Positions 61,618 to 64,000 of a stretch of DNA of 64,000 nucleotides are shown in pieces. The translations under genes and the position numbers were made by a program. Under the pieces are notes generated by a model. The model did not search any database. It saw nothing but the letters and a program-made list of their open reading frames with translations, and had not been told where the DNA came from. Location of the stretch: assembly GCF_900217905.1 (NCBI RefSeq), contig NZ_OBMO01000004.1, forward strand, positions 62,001 to 126,000. Direction: 5' to 3'. Source of the stretch: Alloalcanivorax xenomutans. Its GTDB lineage: Bacteria; Pseudomonadota; Gammaproteobacteria; Pseudomonadales; Alcanivoracaceae. Numbering within the stretch: position 1 is the first letter of the stretch; every line of letters begins with the position of its first letter.

Positions 61618-62499
61618 ATGATTCGCGGCAGTATTGTGGCGCTGGTCACCCCGATGCGGGAAGACGGCTCGGTGGACTGGGAGCGGTTGCGTAACCTGGT
61701 CGACTGGCACGTCGAGCAGGGCACCCACGCCATCGTGGCGGTGGGCACCACCGGTGAATCCGCTACCCTCGGCTTCGAGGAACACGACAGCGTGATCCGT
61801 GAGGTGGTGGCCGTGGCCAATAAACGGATTCCGGTCATCGCCGGTACCGGGGCCAATAATACCGAGGAAGCCATTCGCCTGACCCGTGACGCCAAACGCG
61901 ACGGCGCCGATGCCTGCCTGCTGGTGACCCCGTACTACAACAAGCCGCCCCAGGAAGGCCTGTATCAGCACTTTCTGGCCGTGGCGCGGGCGGTGGATAT
62001 TCCCCAGATCCTGTACAACGTGCCCGGGCGCACCTCCTGTGATCTGTTGCCGGAGACAGTGGAGCGCCTGTGCCGGGTGCCGAACATCGTCGGCATCAAG
62101 GAAGCCACCGGTAATCTGGAACGGGCGCGGGAGATCCGTGAACGCTGCGGCCCGGATTTCATGGTCTATTCCGGTGACGACGCCACCGCTTGCGAGCTGA
62201 TGCTGGCCGGCGGCGATGGCAACATTTCCGTTACCGCCAACGTGGCGCCGGCGAAAATGGCGCGGCTCTGTGACGCGGCGCTGAGTGGCGATGCCGATGG
62301 TGCCCGTGCATTGAATGCGGAACTTGAGCCCCTGAATCGTGATCTGTTTATCGAAGCGAACCCGATCCCCGTGAAATGGGCGCTTTATGAGATGGGGATG
62401 ATCGACCGGGGAATCCGGTTGCCCCTGGTTACATTGTCGGAGGCCGCACAACCGCGCTTGCGTGAAACGCTGCGTCGTAGCGGGCTCCTGGAGGCATGA
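61618..62499 (+). CDS. dapA: 4-hydroxy-tetrahydrodipicolinate synthase
   Basis: A 293-residue TIM-barrel aldolase that condenses pyruvate and aspartate semialdehyde in lysine and diaminopimelate synthesis. VGTTGESATL (about 41-50) binds substrate, YNVPGRTSCDL contains the catalytic tyrosine and arginine region, and the Schiff-base lysine is in VGIKEATGN (about residue 162). ATG at 61618 has AGGAGA upstream. It overlaps bamC by 4 bp, the usual gammaproteobacterial arrangement, so cell-wall precursor synthesis is tied to an outer-membrane assembly lipoprotein. Confidence 0.97.
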   Translation: MIRGSIVALVTPMREDGSVDWERLRNLVDWHVEQGTHAIVAVGTTGESATLGFEEHDSVIREVVAVANKRIPVIAGTGANNTEEAIRLTRDAKRDGADACLLVTPYYNKPPQEGLYQHFLAVARAVDIPQILYNVPGRTSCDLLPETVERLCRVPNIVGIKEATGNLERAREIRERCGPDFMVYSGDDATACELMLAGGDGNISVTANVAPAKMARLCDAALSGDADGARALNAELEPLNRDLFIEANPIPVKWALYEMGMIDRGIRLPLVTLSEAAQPRLRETLRRSGLLEA

Positions 62500-63134
62500 T
62501 GCAGCGTTGGCTTACTGTTGTCGCGCTGGCCACCACGGGCATGGTGGCCGGCTGTGGTTTGATTCCGAATCAAAGTCTGAAGTATCGCGAAGCCGAGGTG
62601 GTGGAACCGATGACCGTGCCGGACGGCTGGGTCTTCATCGGCCAATCCCCACTGTATGAAGTGCCGGACGCCGATCAGCGGCTCACCGCCGAGGATGGCG
62701 AACGCAGCTTCCAGGCACCGAAACCGCCGGATCTGGTCGGCGCGGTGCCGGAAGGCGGCGACCAGACGCCGGTGCCGGCGTCGCCGGCCGGCGCCAGGGC
62801 GGTGCTGGCGAAGGACGGTACCGGTTACCCGATCATCATGATGCCGGACCGCTATGCGCAAGCCTGGGAAAGCGTGGGGCAGGCTCTGACGCAGACTGAT
62901 CTGCGCGTCACCGACCGTAACCGCGACCAGGGCGTGTTCTTCCTCACCACGCCGGAACGTTATCAGCTCCAGCCGGCGGAGGCTCAGCTCAAGCTCAGCC
63001 ATACCACCAATGGTATTCAGGTGGCCCTGATGAACGCCGAAGGCACCGCGCTGGCGGATAAAGCCGGGAGCCTGGCGGTATTGGAAAGTCTGTACGGCGA
63101 GCTGCAACGTATCGGCTCGGGTATCCGGCGCTAG
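62496..63134 (+). CDS. bamC: Outer-membrane assembly lipoprotein BamC, short form
   Basis: A 212-residue lipoprotein with lipobox VAGC (C20). The unstructured N-terminal segment, NQSLKYREAEVVEPMTVPDG, resembles the BamC lasso that binds BamD. Only one helix-grip-like domain follows (about 107-210, WESVGQALTQTDLRVTDRNR to ESLYGELQRIG); E. coli BamC (344 residues) has two. The identity rests on its place after dapA and the lasso sequence. The downstream gene begins 20 bp later. Confidence 0.85.
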   Translation: MMQRWLTVVALATTGMVAGCGLIPNQSLKYREAEVVEPMTVPDGWVFIGQSPLYEVPDADQRLTAEDGERSFQAPKPPDLVGAVPEGGDQTPVPASPAGARAVLAKDGTGYPIIMMPDRYAQAWESVGQALTQTDLRVTDRNRDQGVFFLTTPERYQLQPAEAQLKLSHTTNGIQVALMNAEGTALADKAGSLAVLESLYGELQRIGSGIRR

Positions 63135-63153
63135 GCGCCGGCGGAAGGCCGCG

Positions 63154-63927
63154 GTGCGCCTGGCTTCCCTGGGCAGTGGCAGTAAAGGCAACGGCACCCT
63201 GGTGTCCGCCGGCGACTGCCTGGTGCTGGTGGATTGCGGCTTTACCGTCAAGGAAACCGAGCGCCGCCTGGCCGAGCGCGGTCTTGGCGGCGCCGATCTT
63301 GGTGCCATTCTGGTCACCCACGAGCATGGCGATCACATTCGCGGCGTGGGCGCCTTGGCCCGCCGGTACCGGATCCCGGTTTACAGCACCTTTGGCACCG
63401 CTCGGGCGGTAACCGGAAAAGCGGCGGATCTCCATCGCTGTGACTGGCATGAAGTGCGCCCCGGACGGCCCTTCCAGATAGGTGCCCTGGCGGTGACGCC
63501 GGTGACCGTGCCGCACGATGCCCGTGAGCCGTGCCAATACCGGTTCTCATGGCGGCAACGGGAGGTGGGTGTGCTCACCGACCTGGGCTCGGTAACCCCG
63601 CACGTGCTGCAGGCCTATGCGGAATGCGACGCGCTGGTGCTGGAATGTAACCACGAGCCGGAATTGCTCGCCAACGGCCCTTACCCGCCGTCGCTGAAGC
63701 GCCGGGTCGGGGGGCATCTGGGGCACTTGAGCAATCAGCAGGCGGCGGCGATGCTGGCACAGTGCAATGTGGATCGCTTGCAACATCTCGTGCTGTCGCA
63801 CTTGAGCGAGCAAAATAACACTCCCGATCATGCTCTGTGGGAGATCCATCAGGTCATGGAGCAGGGCCGGGAGCGAATTCAGGTGGCCAGCCAGACCGGC
63901 GGGTTTGACTGGCTGGATGTTTCCTAG
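63154..63927 (+). CDS. MBL-fold metallo-hydrolase, YycJ/VicX-like
   Basis: A 257-residue metallo-beta-lactamase-fold enzyme starting at GTG. The metal motif is THEHGDHIRG (HxHxDH); further ligands are the histidine in TVPHDAREPC, D145-like in TDLGSVTPHV, and CNHEPELL. The group includes YycJ/WalJ-type exonucleases of Gram-positive bacteria and the PA1012-type neighbour of purC in Pseudomonas. Nuclease or other hydrolase activity is inferred from the family only. Confidence 0.87.
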   Translation: MRLASLGSGSKGNGTLVSAGDCLVLVDCGFTVKETERRLAERGLGGADLGAILVTHEHGDHIRGVGALARRYRIPVYSTFGTARAVTGKAADLHRCDWHEVRPGRPFQIGALAVTPVTVPHDAREPCQYRFSWRQREVGVLTDLGSVTPHVLQAYAECDALVLECNHEPELLANGPYPPSLKRRVGGHLGHLSNQQAAAMLAQCNVDRLQHLVLSHLSEQNNTPDHALWEIHQVMEQGRERIQVASQTGGFDWLDVS

Positions 63928-63958
63928 CGCAGGATCACGAGGTCAAAGCAGGTACCCC

Positions 63959-64000
63959 ATGGAAAAACGTGACGAACTCTACGCCGGCAAGGCCAAGTCC
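63959..64000 (+). CDS. purC: Phosphoribosylaminoimidazole-succinocarboxamide synthase, 5' end
   Basis: Only 14 codons are inside the window: MEKRDELYAGKAKS. This is the standard start of bacterial SAICAR synthetase (YxGKAKxxxY), and purC is expected here after dapA-bamC-MBL hydrolase. The rest lies beyond the right edge. Confidence 0.85.
   Translation, partial: MEKRDELYAGKAKS

Noticed and set aside
1-64000. CRISPR array, prophage or toxin-antitoxin system
   Set aside because: No regular spacer-repeat pattern, phage structural genes or small paired toxin-antitoxin genes were found; the repeats present are palindromes at gene ends.

Overview
The window is a GC-rich gammaproteobacterial chromosome segment. 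The housekeeping gene orders yebC-ruvC-ruvA-ruvB-ybgC-tolQ-tolR-tolA-tolB-pal-cpoB-queE-queC-tRNA-Lys and gcvR/dapA-bamC-MBL hydrolase-purC match Pseudomonas-type genomes. The dispersed GC-rich palindromes, TamA/TamB, RegB/RegA-like pair and extracellular polyhydroxyalkanoate depolymerase would suit a marine, Alcanivorax-like organism. That genus-level guess is inference from gene order and memory; no search was run. No phage, integrase, transposase or CRISPR array is visible.

Layout. 1-4.9 kb: end of a HyuB-like hydantoinase, a FecA-like TonB receptor, monothiol glutaredoxin, a 2-Cys peroxiredoxin and RNase T. 5.1-10.2 kb: argG, then a RimB-like protease / RimK / aspartoacylase-type hydrolase cluster and a DUF2183 phosphatase. 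10.5-13.2 kb: secreted PHA depolymerase and a TetR regulator. 13.2-24.6 kb: mostly minus-strand rhodanese, PrpE, SDR, RhlE, methyltransferase, metallophosphoesterase lipoprotein and RecQ, with divergent ChrA. 24.8-31.8 kb: a TetR/AidB-like operon, an orphan ParA, a DUF4062 protein, ProS and a hotdog thioesterase. 31.8-40.3 kb (minus): TamB, TamA, a RegA/RegB-like two-component system, a PA4642-like protein and an HU protein with a basic N-terminal tail. 40.6-52.4 kb (plus): aspS, yebC, ruvCAB, the Tol-Pal operon, queE, queC and tRNA-Lys. 52.5-55.9 kb: an AraC regulator and a siderophore receptor, each behind a Fur-box-like site. 56-64 kb: nadA, a BepA-like protease, a TusA-like protein, an AI-2E family permease, bcp, gcvR, dapA, bamC, an MBL hydrolase and the start of purC.

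How genes work together. TolQRAB-Pal-CpoB form the envelope constriction machine, TamA-TamB the outer-membrane assembly/lipid-transport module, and BamC and the BepA-like protease support outer-membrane protein quality. RuvABC and RecQ act in recombination. QueE and QueC make preQ0 for queuosine. RimB-like, RimK and the AstE/AspA-like enzyme look like a writer/eraser set for peptide-like tails on ribosomal protein S6 or similar targets. The AraC and TonB receptor pair is an iron-responsive uptake cassette lying next to tRNA-Lys.

The most unusual non-coding content is repeats. A three-copy family of 26-bp-armed hairpins at 15.7, 28.3 and 60.2 kb has arms that co-vary. A REP-like family includes a perfect 27-bp inverted repeat at 6.36 kb. 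A palindrome-dense spacer lies at 39.2-39.4 kb, and AT-rich inverted elements lie at 7.84 and 24.6-24.7 kb. No protein in the window clearly defines a new multi-gene system. The covarying hairpin family, the cysteine-free RegB-like kinase, the proline-rich TolA and the tRNA-adjacent iron cassette are the best leads.
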